Shown one piece after another: positions 43,453-52,421 of a stretch of 64,000 bases of DNA. The position numbers were made by a program, and so were the translations under genes. The notes under the pieces were generated by a model. That model was not told the origin of the DNA, did not search any database, and worked only from the letters and a program-made list of their open reading frames with translations. The stretch is from NCBI RefSeq assembly GCF_046736045.1, contig NZ_CP177134.1:2728001-2792000 (forward strand). The letters are read 5' to 3'. The stretch is from Leptospira_A sp046736045 (GTDB lineage Bacteria; Spirochaetota; Leptospiria; Leptospirales; Leptospiraceae). Within the stretch, counting starts at the first letter, position 1. Each line of letters opens with the position of its first letter.

Positions 43453-44136
43453 TCAATTCAGGGGAGAAAGCGGTGCCACCCATTGGTAACCGACTCCTCT
43501 TACATTTCGAATGGAAGATTCGCCAAGCGCTTCCCTAAGTCTCACAATCGCGTTGTCGATGGTTCTTTGGGTGGGAAACGCATCTTCTCCTACGATCTGA
43601 TCCAAAATTTCATTCCGACTCCACACATGATCCGCCTCCGAGATGAGTAGTTCCAAAAGGGCGCAGTCTCTTTTGGAAAGAGGGAAAAGTTCTCCTGCAG
43701 GAGACTTTACCGCAAAGGAATCCAAATGGATTTCAAAACTACCCGAGATCCATTTTTTACCAAAAGGTTTTTGGCTGATTCGGATGACTCTTTCCAATCG
43801 AATGAGCAGTTCTTTCAAGTGAAATGGTTTCGGGATAAACTCCACGGCACCCAATTCAAAACCTTTCAATCTTTCCTGCGCGCCTGCTTGTGCCGTGAGA
43901 AATAAAAAGGGAGTGTCTTTGGATTCTTTTTTGATAAACTCAGCCACATGAAATCCGTTTTCATCGGGAAGCCTCAGATCCAAAATCACCAAGTTCGGTT
44001 TTTTTTCTAAAAATAAAACTTTGGAATCGGCAGCTGTTTTCGACCAAAAAACTTTATAACCTTCTTTGACCAAACGTTCCCGCAAGGTTTCTCCCAAACT
44101 TTCGTCGTCTTCTACAATCATTACGGATGGTTTCAT
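43453..44136 (-). CDS. OmpR/PhoB-family response regulator
   Basis: 227 residues. The receiver domain has the acidic pair D10-D11, phospho-acceptor D53 in VILDLRLP, T81 and K103 in IPKPF. The C-terminal winged helix has LSKRDCALLELLI and TIDNAIVRLREALGE...VRGVGYQW. The ATG overlaps the stop of the upstream histidine kinase in ATGA, so the two form a coupled pair. Targets are unknown; the divergent fbaB is the nearest candidate. Confidence 0.93.
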   Translation of the reverse strand: MKPSVMIVEDDESLGETLRERLVKEGYKVFWSKTAADSKVLFLEKKPNLVILDLRLPDENGFHVAEFIKKESKDTPFLFLTAQAGAQERLKGFELGAVEFIPKPFHLKELLIRLERVIRISQKPFGKKWISGSFEIHLDSFAVKSPAGELFPLSKRDCALLELLISEADHVWSRNEILDQIVGEDAFPTQRTIDNAIVRLREALGESSIRNVRGVGYQWVAPLSPLN

Positions 44137-45026
44137 AAAATTTGTTTTTTTACCTCGAGTGTTGCCGTGAAACCTTCGTTTGTTGACGAAAGTGACAATC
44201 TTCCGCCCATCTTTTTCAGTAGGTTTTTTGCAATGTAAAGTCCGATTCCCGTTCCACTGGTCCGAGTGTGTCTCACAAATGGTTTTGTCAGATTACGGAT
44301 GTTTCCCGAAAATCCTGTGCCGTTATCCTTAATACTGAGATGGATTTTTTTGTCTTTCCCGTCGATAGCGTCCAACCGAATGGAAGTGGCTTTGCCATGC
44401 AGACTCGCATTTTCGATTAAGTTCTGTAAGATGGATTCGATGGCACGTTTGTCTGCAATGATTTGGGTTTGAACATTGCACAAAGGATCAATGATTAAAC
44501 CGGGATAATCCGATCCAACGGATGCAATCAGTTCTTGCAGAGAAAAAGTTTCTATATAAAGTTTTTCACCTTGCATGAGACTCGCCAGATAAAACGCCTT
44601 TTCCATTCTGGATTCGATTCGTTTGTTTTCTTTGAGTAGTTTTTCGTAACGAACCAGGATCGGTTTGTTTCTATTGTCTTGGATGAGTCCTTCGATTTGA
44701 AGTTGCAGACTGGCGAGGGGAGTTCTCATCTCGTGAGTGACTGTGGTAAAAAAATCGGAAATCAACTTTGCTCTTTTGAAATCCCTGTAAGAGAGCCAGG
44801 CAAGAGTCACTCCGCCTAGAGTCAGCATTCCTAAAAAAAAGGAACCTTCCAATTGGAGCATCCGATCGACCCTTTGCAGCTCCTGGGCGCTTTCCGTATT
44901 TTTTGTAATTTCTGCAATGGTTCTTGCCTGCCTAAGCCCCAGAATCCACCACCAAATTCCTAAAGAAACGGTTAAAGTCAGCCATGCAACGGCAAAAATC
45001 ATTCGGAAACGGGCAGAACCCTTCAA
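44133..45026 (-). CDS. Sensor histidine kinase
   Basis: Membrane kinase with two helices (about 10-30 and 62-80) around a short periplasmic loop of some 30 residues, a HisKA domain with H98 in VTHEMRTPLASL, an N-box NLIENASLHG, and IKDNGTGF and GTGIGLYIAKNL ATP lid motifs. TTG 45026 is preferred because AGAGG lies seven bases upstream; the frame extends seven codons to another TTG. No HAMP domain is seen. Its start and fbaB are divergent, with 77 bases between. Confidence 0.9.
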   Translation of the reverse strand: MKGSARFRMIFAVAWLTLTVSLGIWWWILGLRQARTIAEITKNTESAQELQRVDRMLQLEGSFFLGMLTLGGVTLAWLSYRDFKRAKLISDFFTTVTHEMRTPLASLQLQIEGLIQDNRNKPILVRYEKLLKENKRIESRMEKAFYLASLMQGEKLYIETFSLQELIASVGSDYPGLIIDPLCNVQTQIIADKRAIESILQNLIENASLHGKATSIRLDAIDGKDKKIHLSIKDNGTGFSGNIRNLTKPFVRHTRTSGTGIGLYIAKNLLKKMGGRLSLSSTNEGFTATLEVKKQIL

Positions 45027-45103
45027 GCAAGTACCTCTACATTCCAAAAAGGGGTTGTCAGCCCTGGTTTCTAGCAGATTTTACATTGATAAGGAGTACC
45101 ATC

Positions 45104-46168
45104 TTGAACTTCGAAGATATATCGAAACATTTAGGAAAAGACGCTGAATCTCTACTTGGATTCAATAAGCCAAAAATCTCAAAAGACCTTTTACACGTTC
45201 CTGGAAATGACTGGGTAGACCGAATCTTCGGACCCACAGATCGTTCCATCCCTGTATTACGTAGCATTCAATCCCTTCTCGGGCATGGAAGATTGGGGGG
45301 AACCGGTTATGTTTCCATCCTTCCTGTAGACCAAGGAATTGAACACTCAGCTGGTGCCTCTTTCGCAAAAAATCCGATTTATTTTGACGGTGAAAATATC
45401 ATCAAACTAGCGATAGAAGGTGGCTGCAACGGTGTGGCGACAACTCTTGGAGTTTTAGGATCTGTGGCTCGTAAGTATGCGCATAAGATTCCTTTTATTT
45501 TGAAGATCAATCACAACGAACTTCTTACGTATCCGAACAAAAGCGAACAAATTCTTTTTGCAACTGTGAAACAAGCGTATGACCAAGGTTGTGTTGCCAT
45601 CGGAGCGACGATTTATTTCGGATCTGCGGATTCGGGAAGAGAGATCGTTGAGATTTCCAAAATTTTTCAAATGGCACATGAGTTGGGAATGGCTACCATT
45701 CTTTGGTGTTATATCCGAAATAATGCTTTTAAAAAAGATAAAGATTACCATGTTTCTGCGGACTTGACAGGTCAGGCGAATCATTTGGGTGTTACGATTC
45801 AAGCGGATATCATTAAACAGAAGTTACCTGAAAATAACGGCGGTTATAATGTATTGAATACTGATTCCACTTATGGAAAAACAGATAAAAGAATATATTC
45901 CGACCTGACATCCGATCATCCGATTGATCTCACTCGTTACCAAGTAGCAAATTGTTATATGGGAAGAGCGGGGCTAATCAATTCGGGTGGGGCATCCGGT
46001 GAAAATGATTTACAAGATGCATTGAAAACAGCTGTGATCAACAAGAGAGCGGGTGGAATGGGATTGATCTCAGGACGTAAAGCTTTCCAAAAACCTATGA
46101 ATGACGGGGTTTCCCTGCTTCATGCGATCCAAGACGTATATCTTTCCAAAGAAATTACGGTAGCATAA
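45104..46168 (+). CDS. fbaB: Class I fructose-bisphosphate aldolase (DhnA/FbaB type)
   Basis: Glycolysis/gluconeogenesis enzyme. The start is TTG 45104, with AAGGAG seven bases upstream; the longer frame reaches into the divergent kinase gene and is not coding. The 354-residue protein has ILPVDQGIEHSAG, FILKINHNE, GATIYFGSADS and NSGGASGENDL, the metal-independent Schiff-base aldolase family found in archaea and some bacteria. malQ follows with its frame open from just past the stop. Confidence 0.92.
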   Translation: MNFEDISKHLGKDAESLLGFNKPKISKDLLHVPGNDWVDRIFGPTDRSIPVLRSIQSLLGHGRLGGTGYVSILPVDQGIEHSAGASFAKNPIYFDGENIIKLAIEGGCNGVATTLGVLGSVARKYAHKIPFILKINHNELLTYPNKSEQILFATVKQAYDQGCVAIGATIYFGSADSGREIVEISKIFQMAHELGMATILWCYIRNNAFKKDKDYHVSADLTGQANHLGVTIQADIIKQKLPENNGGYNVLNTDSTYGKTDKRIYSDLTSDHPIDLTRYQVANCYMGRAGLINSGGASGENDLQDALKTAVINKRAGGMGLISGRKAFQKPMNDGVSLLHAIQDVYLSKEITVA

Positions 46169-46193
46169 TATCGGTTCTTCGAAAGAAAATAAA

Positions 46194-47912
46194 ATTTTAA
46201 AAAGAAGAGGAGGGATTCTCGTCCCTCTTTCTTCGATCCTTACCAAAGAATCCTTTGAGTGCGGAGATATTTTTTCCTTACCACTTCTGGGAAAATGGGC
46301 AAAATCTTCTGGTTTTTCCATTCTGCAAATTCTTCCTCTAAATGATACCGGCTTTGGCAAATCTCCTTACAGTTCTATTTCCGCATTTGCAATTGATCCT
46401 ATCTATATTTCTTTAAAAAAACTGGGAATTGATTTGGTTTCCAGAAAATCAAAAATCGTATCCAGTCAAATCAATCAAGTTCGTATCCGCGAATTGAAGT
46501 TAGTCGAATTGCGTAAGCTTTTTGTCTCCGATAGGGAAAAAAACGGGCAACTGGCGGATCGGTTTTTATCTGAGCACAGTTGGGTAAAAGGTTATGTTTG
46601 TTTTCGTGTTCTCTATGCGGAGAGCCAAGGAAAGGATTGGGCTCTTTGGCCTGAGGATTGGAAAGATCCTGCAAAAGCGAAAGAGTATGTTTTTTCCAAT
46701 TTTAAGGAAGAAGCATTGTTTTGGACCTACCTCCAACATATCGCTTTTCAGCAGTTAAGTGATGCTAAGAGGGAACTGGAAGATATAGGTGTTTTTCTGA
46801 AAGGGGATATGCCGATTCTCACTTCCCGTAACTCTGCGGATGTTTGGGAACATTCTGAGTATTTTGAATTGGATTTGCAGGCGGGTGCTCCCCCTGATGC
46901 ATTTTCAGATGAAGGTCAAAATTGGGGATTTCCTGTTTTGAATTGGAATATTCTTCGCCAAACTGAATTTAGCTGGTGGAAGGAGCGGCTCCAATATCTG
47001 AATTATTTTTTTCATCTTTACCGGATTGATCATGTCATCGGAATGTACCGCATCTGGGCCATTCCTTCCGATCAAACAAGCGCTAAATTCGGATGGTTCC
47101 ATCCTCAGATCGGTTGTTCCCGATCTCAATTTTCGGAGAAGGGACTCGATGTTGACGATTTTGTCAGGCGCAAATTGATTCACGAGTTTAAGAAGGATTC
47201 GTTTATTTTTTATTGGGATTTTTGGAAGGAAACTTCCTGGTCCGAACTCTCCGAGGAAATCAAAGCAAAAACATTTCCTCTTTCAGAAATCAATTTGAAA
47301 GAAGACGAAGTCATTTGGGCAAAGTCAGGCGAAGAAATCCTTTCTGCTTTGGATGGATTTGCGGATGCGGTTCCTTGTGCGGAAGACCTGGGCGCCGTTC
47401 CCGGATTCATTCGTGATTCTTTGCGGAAAAGAAATACCTTGGGGATTGATGTGATCCGATGGACCCGTTCTCTGGAAAATGGAAATTATATCGAGCCGGA
47501 AGGATACAGACAAACAGCTATTAGTGTTTTGTCCACACATGATACCACACTCGCTCTGGATTGGTGGATGAATCTTTCTTCCGGGGAAAAGGAATATGCT
47601 GAAAAATTCTTTTTTACCGATTTAAAAAAAGAAATACCGACGAGTCCTTCCGAAACTTTAGAAGGTCTTTTGGATTTTTCTTTTTCAACGAACAGTTTGT
47701 TTTCCATTCAGATTTTGCAGGACTTGCTCTTTACCGGTAAAAATTCCATTTTAGAAAATCTTTCCGCCCACAGGTTCAATGTCCCTGGCACGCCTGAAGA
47801 TAAAAATTGGTCGTACCGGTTTTCGTTTTACGTAGAGGATCTGTTGGAAGACGAGAAACTGACCCAAGCTTTGAGAGAAAAGTTGGTCCGGTCCCGCAGG
47901 ATTCAGGATTGA
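46194..47912 (+). CDS. malQ: 4-alpha-glucanotransferase (GH77) with a non-AUG start
   Basis: Amylomaltase that rearranges alpha-1,4-glucans. The family N-terminus is plainly encoded before any ATG, GTG or TTG: RRGGILVPLSSIL at about 46203 on, then ILPLNDTGFGKSPYSSISAFA at about 46330 on. The frame is open back to the TAG at 46161, and its only near-cognate starts before that segment are ATC 46170 and ATT 46194; I place the start at ATT (572 residues). The first ordinary start, TTG 46434, would delete the conserved segment. Catalytic motifs follow: YRIDHVIGMYRIW (nucleophile Asp), CAEDLGAVP and LSTHDT. It lies 25 bases after fbaB. Confidence 0.85.
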   Translation: MLKRRGGILVPLSSILTKESFECGDIFSLPLLGKWAKSSGFSILQILPLNDTGFGKSPYSSISAFAIDPIYISLKKLGIDLVSRKSKIVSSQINQVRIRELKLVELRKLFVSDREKNGQLADRFLSEHSWVKGYVCFRVLYAESQGKDWALWPEDWKDPAKAKEYVFSNFKEEALFWTYLQHIAFQQLSDAKRELEDIGVFLKGDMPILTSRNSADVWEHSEYFELDLQAGAPPDAFSDEGQNWGFPVLNWNILRQTEFSWWKERLQYLNYFFHLYRIDHVIGMYRIWAIPSDQTSAKFGWFHPQIGCSRSQFSEKGLDVDDFVRRKLIHEFKKDSFIFYWDFWKETSWSELSEEIKAKTFPLSEINLKEDEVIWAKSGEEILSALDGFADAVPCAEDLGAVPGFIRDSLRKRNTLGIDVIRWTRSLENGNYIEPEGYRQTAISVLSTHDTTLALDWWMNLSSGEKEYAEKFFFTDLKKEIPTSPSETLEGLLDFSFSTNSLFSIQILQDLLFTGKNSILENLSAHRFNVPGTPEDKNWSYRFSFYVEDLLEDEKLTQALREKLVRSRRIQD

Positions 47913-47964
47913 ATTCGGGCAAAAAGGCGAACAAAGTTTCAAATTTTTAAGGGAATCTGCGATT

Positions 47965-47992
47965 TTGGTTTCTTTCGGAAATAGGATATGAT
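47965..47992 (+). promoter_or_regulatory. Promoter of the candidate small RNA
   Basis: TTGGTT (47965-47970), a 16-base spacer and TATGAT (47987-47992), which differs from TATAAT at one position. The predicted start is near 47999. Confidence 0.55.
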
Positions 47993-47998
47993 AAATGG

Positions 47999-48077
47999 AA
48001 GTCATTGGGTGGCGGGTCTGGTACCCCACCCAATGTCGATAGGGCGGGGATAGTATACCGTTGACTCAACGGTTTTT
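47999..48077 (+). ncRNA. Candidate small RNA or leader with strong hairpin and own terminator
   Basis: About 79 bases between malQ and the Mpo1-like gene. A stable hairpin (48003-48035) has arms CATTGGGTG/CACCCAATG continued by GGGT/ACCC, then a G-rich linker, then a terminator. CCCCACCC (48024-48031) could instead pair with GGGCGGGG (48042-48049), giving two exclusive folds. No open frame of note lies in it. It matches no RNA family I can recognise (not tRNA, SRP, 6S or RNase P). Confidence 0.5.
48058..48077 (+). terminator. Rho-independent terminator of the small RNA
   Basis: CCGTTG-ACT-CAACGG followed directly by TTTTT. Confidence 0.85.
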
Positions 48078-48154
48078 CCCCCGCACGGCAGAATCCTTCA
48101 AGTCGAATCTCACACAATCTGCTAAGATGTCTTTACATAGAAAGGAGACACCTT

Positions 48155-48697
48155 ATGCGCTTTGCAAAAGAAATGGCGTTTTATTCCGCCTACCATCAGG
48201 AAAAGAGAAATGTTTGGATCCATGTCATCGGAGTTCCGATGATTACTTTTACATTATTTTTGGTTTTAAGCCGTTACAGTCTGATTGAGCTGCAAGGTTT
48301 TGATATAACGGCCGCTACTGTCTTCGTAGTTGCAGTGTTAGCATATTACTTTACCTTGGACTTTTTATTTGCTTTCACGGCAACTCTGCTATTCGGCGGC
48401 CTTTATTTATTGGCGCAGTATATCACTGTTACTTTGTCTTCGGATCTGGCTTGGACCATTTTCGGTTTGGGGCAACTGGTCGGATGGGGAGCTCAATTTT
48501 ACGGACATTTTATCTTTGAAAAAAGTCGTCCAGCGCTCTTTGATAATTTATTTCAAGCAATGGTATCCGCTCCTTTGTTTGTAATTGCAGATGTGTATTT
48601 CGAACTCGGATACCGGCTTGATTTAAAAAATGCAATCGAAAAAGAATTGAAAGAAAAAGGCAAGTGGAAGGATTTTTCTCACGCACATGCCAAGTAA
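48155..48697 (+). CDS. Mpo1-like (DUF962) membrane protein
   Basis: 180 residues with four or five hydrophobic segments. YHQEKRNVWIHVIGVP near the N-terminus and GHFIFEKSRPALFDNLFQAMVSAPLFVIADV near residues 116-147 are the two His-containing signatures of the DUF962/Mpo1 family; the yeast member is an iron-dependent 2-hydroxy fatty acid dioxygenase. A lipid-oxidising role here is inference. AAAGGAG stands before the ATG. It converges on the AraC gene with six bases between. Confidence 0.85.
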   Translation: MRFAKEMAFYSAYHQEKRNVWIHVIGVPMITFTLFLVLSRYSLIELQGFDITAATVFVVAVLAYYFTLDFLFAFTATLLFGGLYLLAQYITVTLSSDLAWTIFGLGQLVGWGAQFYGHFIFEKSRPALFDNLFQAMVSAPLFVIADVYFELGYRLDLKNAIEKELKEKGKWKDFSHAHAK

Positions 48698-48703
48698 CAA
48701 TTG

Positions 48704-49486
48704 TTAATTACAGAAAAATAATTTCACTTTATGATTTGCCCCCAAAAATTTAGATGGGGGCACTCCGAACATCCTCTTGAATGTCCGGCTGAGATGGGAC
48801 TGATCCGAAAAACCGGCTGCGTGAGATGCATCCGTCAGATTTCCTCCCCCTTGTAAAATTTTCGCAGCTTCATGAAGCTTCATCCAAAGTAAGTATTGGC
48901 GAAACGGAATTCCTATTTCTTCTTTAAACAAATGCATAAATCTTGATTCGGAAAAACCCAACTCACTTGCAAGGATGGGAACGGAAAGATCTTCCGATAA
49001 GGAAATTTTCATTTTTTCCACAAGGCCGGCAATCCTGGGATCTAATAATTTCGCTGGTGGCTTTGGGGTTCCAAGCGCGCCTAGGATCGATTCGAATAAC
49101 AAGCGGGCACGTATGCAGTCCAGTTTCGCTTCTAATAAATCCTGACAATCTTTTGTGAAACCTTGGATTTCATGAAATGGAATTTCTTTGATTCCCTTTC
49201 TTCCGAAACGGGTAAGTAGTGACGCATAATATTTGCTATACGGATCAAATTGCAAAACGATCATATCCGATTTTTCCGCAAGAAGCATATGGTGGAAATT
49301 GGGAGCTAAAAATGCGGCTTGGTAATATGTTTTTTCATCTTCACCTGTTTGAATGCAGAACGGTTCCGAAACGGAAATCAAAATGGATACTGCAAAATGT
49401 GCATGAAAATCCGTTTCTAATCCGCGGGTGCCAAGGAGAATTTTACCACCGAAATAAAATAGACTGCCGGAATAAGAATCCATCAT
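48704..49486 (-). CDS. AraC-family transcription regulator
   Basis: 260 residues. An N-terminal cupin-like sensor (FHAHFAVSILISVSEPF) precedes a C-terminal double helix-turn-helix: VPILASELGFSESRFMHLFKEEIGIPFRQYLLWMKL and DASHAAGFSDQSHLSRTFKRMFGVPPSKF, a full AraC signature. It is divergent from the MBL-fold lipoprotein operon across 128 bases, so that operon is a likely target. No strong binding site precedes either of the two adjacent ATGs. Confidence 0.92.
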   Translation of the reverse strand: MMDSYSGSLFYFGGKILLGTRGLETDFHAHFAVSILISVSEPFCIQTGEDEKTYYQAAFLAPNFHHMLLAEKSDMIVLQFDPYSKYYASLLTRFGRKGIKEIPFHEIQGFTKDCQDLLEAKLDCIRARLLFESILGALGTPKPPAKLLDPRIAGLVEKMKISLSEDLSVPILASELGFSESRFMHLFKEEIGIPFRQYLLWMKLHEAAKILQGGGNLTDASHAAGFSDQSHLSRTFKRMFGVPPSKFLGANHKVKLFFCN

Positions 49487-49614
49487 TTTGAAAAGACCAT
49501 CTAACTTTGTTTTTACTTTGTAAATTCATTTTTCCGAAATAGTTAAGAAAAAGAATTGAAAATAGAAAATGGATTTATACTCTCAATCGACATTCCCGGA
49601 AAAATTATAAAAGA

Positions 49615-50637
49615 ATGAATCTCTTCAAAAACCATATACAGTTTTATTTAAAAGTCTTTTTGTTCTTTTCTTTCTTGTTGATTCAATCTTGTGCATTGAG
49701 TTCTTCCGGAAATATAAGAGATTATAAAGAATATATCCCCGAACAAAAACAAACCGGACTCATTCCTTCCGGTAAGCTGAGAATTACTTTTTTAGGTACA
49801 TCTTCCTTGCTTTTGGATGATGGTGAAACTCAGATTCTTACCGATGGTTTTTTTACGCGGCCTTCTCTGTTTAGAACTGCATTTTTAAAAATCTCAACGG
49901 ACATATCTGTTCTTAATTCCGTGATTGAACAGACCCGAATGAATCGATTGAAAGGAATTTTCGTCTGCCATTCCCATTATGATCATGCGATGGATGCTCC
50001 TTTCGTAGCAAAACTCACGGGGGCAAATTTATACGGATCTTCCTCCACATTAAATGTGGGACTTGGCGCAGACTTGCCTCGGGATCGGATGCATCTGTTT
50101 ATCCCCGGCAAGCCGATTCGGATTGGTAAGTTCACGATTACGGTTTTATCATCCAAACACACACCTCCTTTTCGAATATTAGGCAAAACAAATGCCACTG
50201 ATCCGAACAAACCCAATATTGATCTTCCTTTGGTGCAACCGGTGAAAGCGACTGATTATATAGAAGGGGGTGCGTTTGATTTTTTGGTTCAGCATGGTAC
50301 CCGCTCTTTACTGATCAAAGGAAGCACAAATTATATAGAAGGTGCATTGGATCGCTACCGTGCGGATGTTTTATTTCTTGGGATCGCTCAATTGTCAAAA
50401 CAGCCGGAAACATTTCAGGAAGAGTATTATAACCAAACGGTCAGGGCTTTGAAAGCGAAACTTGTAGTTCCCATTCACTGGGATAACTTTTTTAAACCAC
50501 TGGCCGAACCTTTGGAGCCGAATTTGAAAATAGGGGATGATTTCAATTCAAATATGAATTTCATTCTTCGCAAAACAAAGGCAGATGGTATTGGAGTAAT
50601 CCTATTGCAAGGATTTGAAACAATTGATTTATTTTAA
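49615..50637 (+). CDS. MBL-fold metallo-hydrolase lipoprotein
   Basis: 340 residues. A signal peptide ends in a lipobox (LIQSC), so it is probably lipid-anchored. The metallo-beta-lactamase fold has ITFLGTSSLLLDDGETQILTDG, zinc motif CHSHYDHAMDAP and VPIHWDNFF, the UlaG/RomA-like type and not a beta-lactamase. The substrate is unknown. It is the first of three forward genes (14 bases, then an overlap) that also include a transglutaminase-like protein and a B1 beta-lactamase. Confidence 0.85.
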   Translation: MNLFKNHIQFYLKVFLFFSFLLIQSCALSSSGNIRDYKEYIPEQKQTGLIPSGKLRITFLGTSSLLLDDGETQILTDGFFTRPSLFRTAFLKISTDISVLNSVIEQTRMNRLKGIFVCHSHYDHAMDAPFVAKLTGANLYGSSSTLNVGLGADLPRDRMHLFIPGKPIRIGKFTITVLSSKHTPPFRILGKTNATDPNKPNIDLPLVQPVKATDYIEGGAFDFLVQHGTRSLLIKGSTNYIEGALDRYRADVLFLGIAQLSKQPETFQEEYYNQTVRALKAKLVVPIHWDNFFKPLAEPLEPNLKIGDDFNSNMNFILRKTKADGIGVILLQGFETIDLF

Positions 50638-50651
50638 AGGAAAGGACAAAC

Positions 50652-52421
50652 ATGAAAGTATTTAAAACTGCCTCTTACTCATTCGCCACTATTTTTATCT
50701 GGATTACCTTTTCAGTTTTTGCGGAGAACTCCACTTATACTACTTACCGGTGGAAAGAAATTAATGGAACTTATCTCACAACAGCTCCGCCAGTTTTGGA
50801 AGAGGGAGAATCTTTAGATTTATTCGAATCCGTTTTGGTTCATAAGGATTATGTTTATTACTTATTACGTTCGAAAGAAAAATCTTTGGAAGTTTTGAAA
50901 TGGAATTTGAATACGGGGGATAAAATCAGAATCCCATGGACAGGAGAAAAAATTACAGGTTGGGCCGGTTCCAAAGATAAAATTTATTTTCGAATCAAAA
51001 AGAAAATTTTGGAAATAGATCCTGAAACTCTTCTTACCGTCAGATCTTGGGATTGGGATGATGCAGGTTCCGGTTGGCATGATCTGGTGATCGACGGAAC
51101 AAAAGCATATTCTCATCATGGAGCGAAATTTATTATTTTTGACTTTATTACCGGGAAAAAACTGGAAGAGAAAAATTACCCTGTAACAGGTGTTCAAAGA
51201 ATATTCCCCTGGGGAGAAAGTCAGATCGGACTTGTTTCAACTCTTTGGGGAGCAAAAGTTCAGATCCTTTCCATTGATTCCAATTCGATCTTAAATGAAT
51301 ATAAGCCGGCTGTCACTCATCGTGCGTTGATGAAATCGAATTCCTTAGAGAAAGGCAAGCTACTTGTATTGGATCCCGTTACAAAGAATTTTTTGGAATT
51401 GGGTCTGATAGAAAACAAACTCTATGACTTATCCAAAGGAATCCAAATATCGGAGAAAGGAAAGGCGATTCGATTTTCTCCCATTGAAAACGAAATTTAT
51501 GCAGAAATAAAAATCTCCGCCACAACCGATCTTTCCGCATCCGAAGTATCCCTTGTATTGCCTCCTATGGAAACATATTCGCAGAGTATCACGGAGGAGC
51601 AGTTTACAAAAGATTCTGAAGTTGAGTATGATAGTCTTGGAAACAGGTCGCTTAAATTTACAGTTCCCGCTCTCACTTCCGGAGAAAGCTTTGAAAAGGT
51701 TGTATACAAAGCAAAGATGAAACGTTATAAAATCGAATTCGATCTTTCTTCTTTGAAATCGAAACTGAGTGATTTTCGCTCCGATCCTAAATTATCCGCT
51801 TATATTGCAAACGACTGGTTTTTAAAATATGATGACGAGACAGTGAAAGGCAAACGGGAGGAAATATTCGGAGAAGATCCGAGTCTTTTTGAAACATTAT
51901 CCCGCACTCAAGAATATGTAGCAAAGATTCCTTACAAATCCGGGAAATTCGAACCTGCTCCTCAAGTGATTTCCAAGAACAACGGAGCTTGCACTGAGCA
52001 TTCTTATGTGACTATGGCATTTCTCAGAAGTGTGGGAATCCCTGCAAGACTGGTTTGGAATTATCTACCTACGGAATCCTCGGATAAAGTTTTCCTAAAT
52101 CATAAATTCGTAGAAGCATGGACGAATGAATTCGGTTGGATCCCTATGGAACCTCTGGCAGGACCTGCAAAAATTCCAGGATCAACTTATGCCCGTCATG
52201 TGATATTTGCCAACCTGAACGGAGTGTATCATGAAAAAATTTCAGGTGGAGACAGATTGATACAATTTACCAAAGCATATCCCGGGCATTCTAAAAAAGC
52301 TAAACTCCGTTTGGATTTTTATAAAAAAGGAATCGATGATAACGAAATCTCCGAAGTGAAAATCCAAAATAAATCTCTGCGACAAACGGGAAATGAGGAA
52401 GAAAATGTTTTCATACCTTAA
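50652..52421 (+). CDS. Secreted transglutaminase-like protein
   Basis: 589 residues with a signal peptide (about 1-24) and an N-terminal part with beta-propeller-like strand spacing. The C-terminal transglutaminase core has C446 in NNGACTEHSYVTMAFLRSVGIPARLVWNY and H484 in HKFVEAWTNEFGWIPMEP. Bacterial members are often cysteine proteases or peptide cross-link enzymes of the envelope. AAAGGA precedes the ATG. It overlaps the next gene by 17 bases. Confidence 0.82.
   Translation: MKVFKTASYSFATIFIWITFSVFAENSTYTTYRWKEINGTYLTTAPPVLEEGESLDLFESVLVHKDYVYYLLRSKEKSLEVLKWNLNTGDKIRIPWTGEKITGWAGSKDKIYFRIKKKILEIDPETLLTVRSWDWDDAGSGWHDLVIDGTKAYSHHGAKFIIFDFITGKKLEEKNYPVTGVQRIFPWGESQIGLVSTLWGAKVQILSIDSNSILNEYKPAVTHRALMKSNSLEKGKLLVLDPVTKNFLELGLIENKLYDLSKGIQISEKGKAIRFSPIENEIYAEIKISATTDLSASEVSLVLPPMETYSQSITEEQFTKDSEVEYDSLGNRSLKFTVPALTSGESFEKVVYKAKMKRYKIEFDLSSLKSKLSDFRSDPKLSAYIANDWFLKYDDETVKGKREEIFGEDPSLFETLSRTQEYVAKIPYKSGKFEPAPQVISKNNGACTEHSYVTMAFLRSVGIPARLVWNYLPTESSDKVFLNHKFVEAWTNEFGWIPMEPLAGPAKIPGSTYARHVIFANLNGVYHEKISGGDRLIQFTKAYPGHSKKAKLRLDFYKKGIDDNEISEVKIQNKSLRQTGNEEENVFIP

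Noticed and set aside
46434..46436. TTG as the malQ start codon
   Set aside because: It would remove the conserved GH77 N-terminal segment that is encoded in frame upstream.
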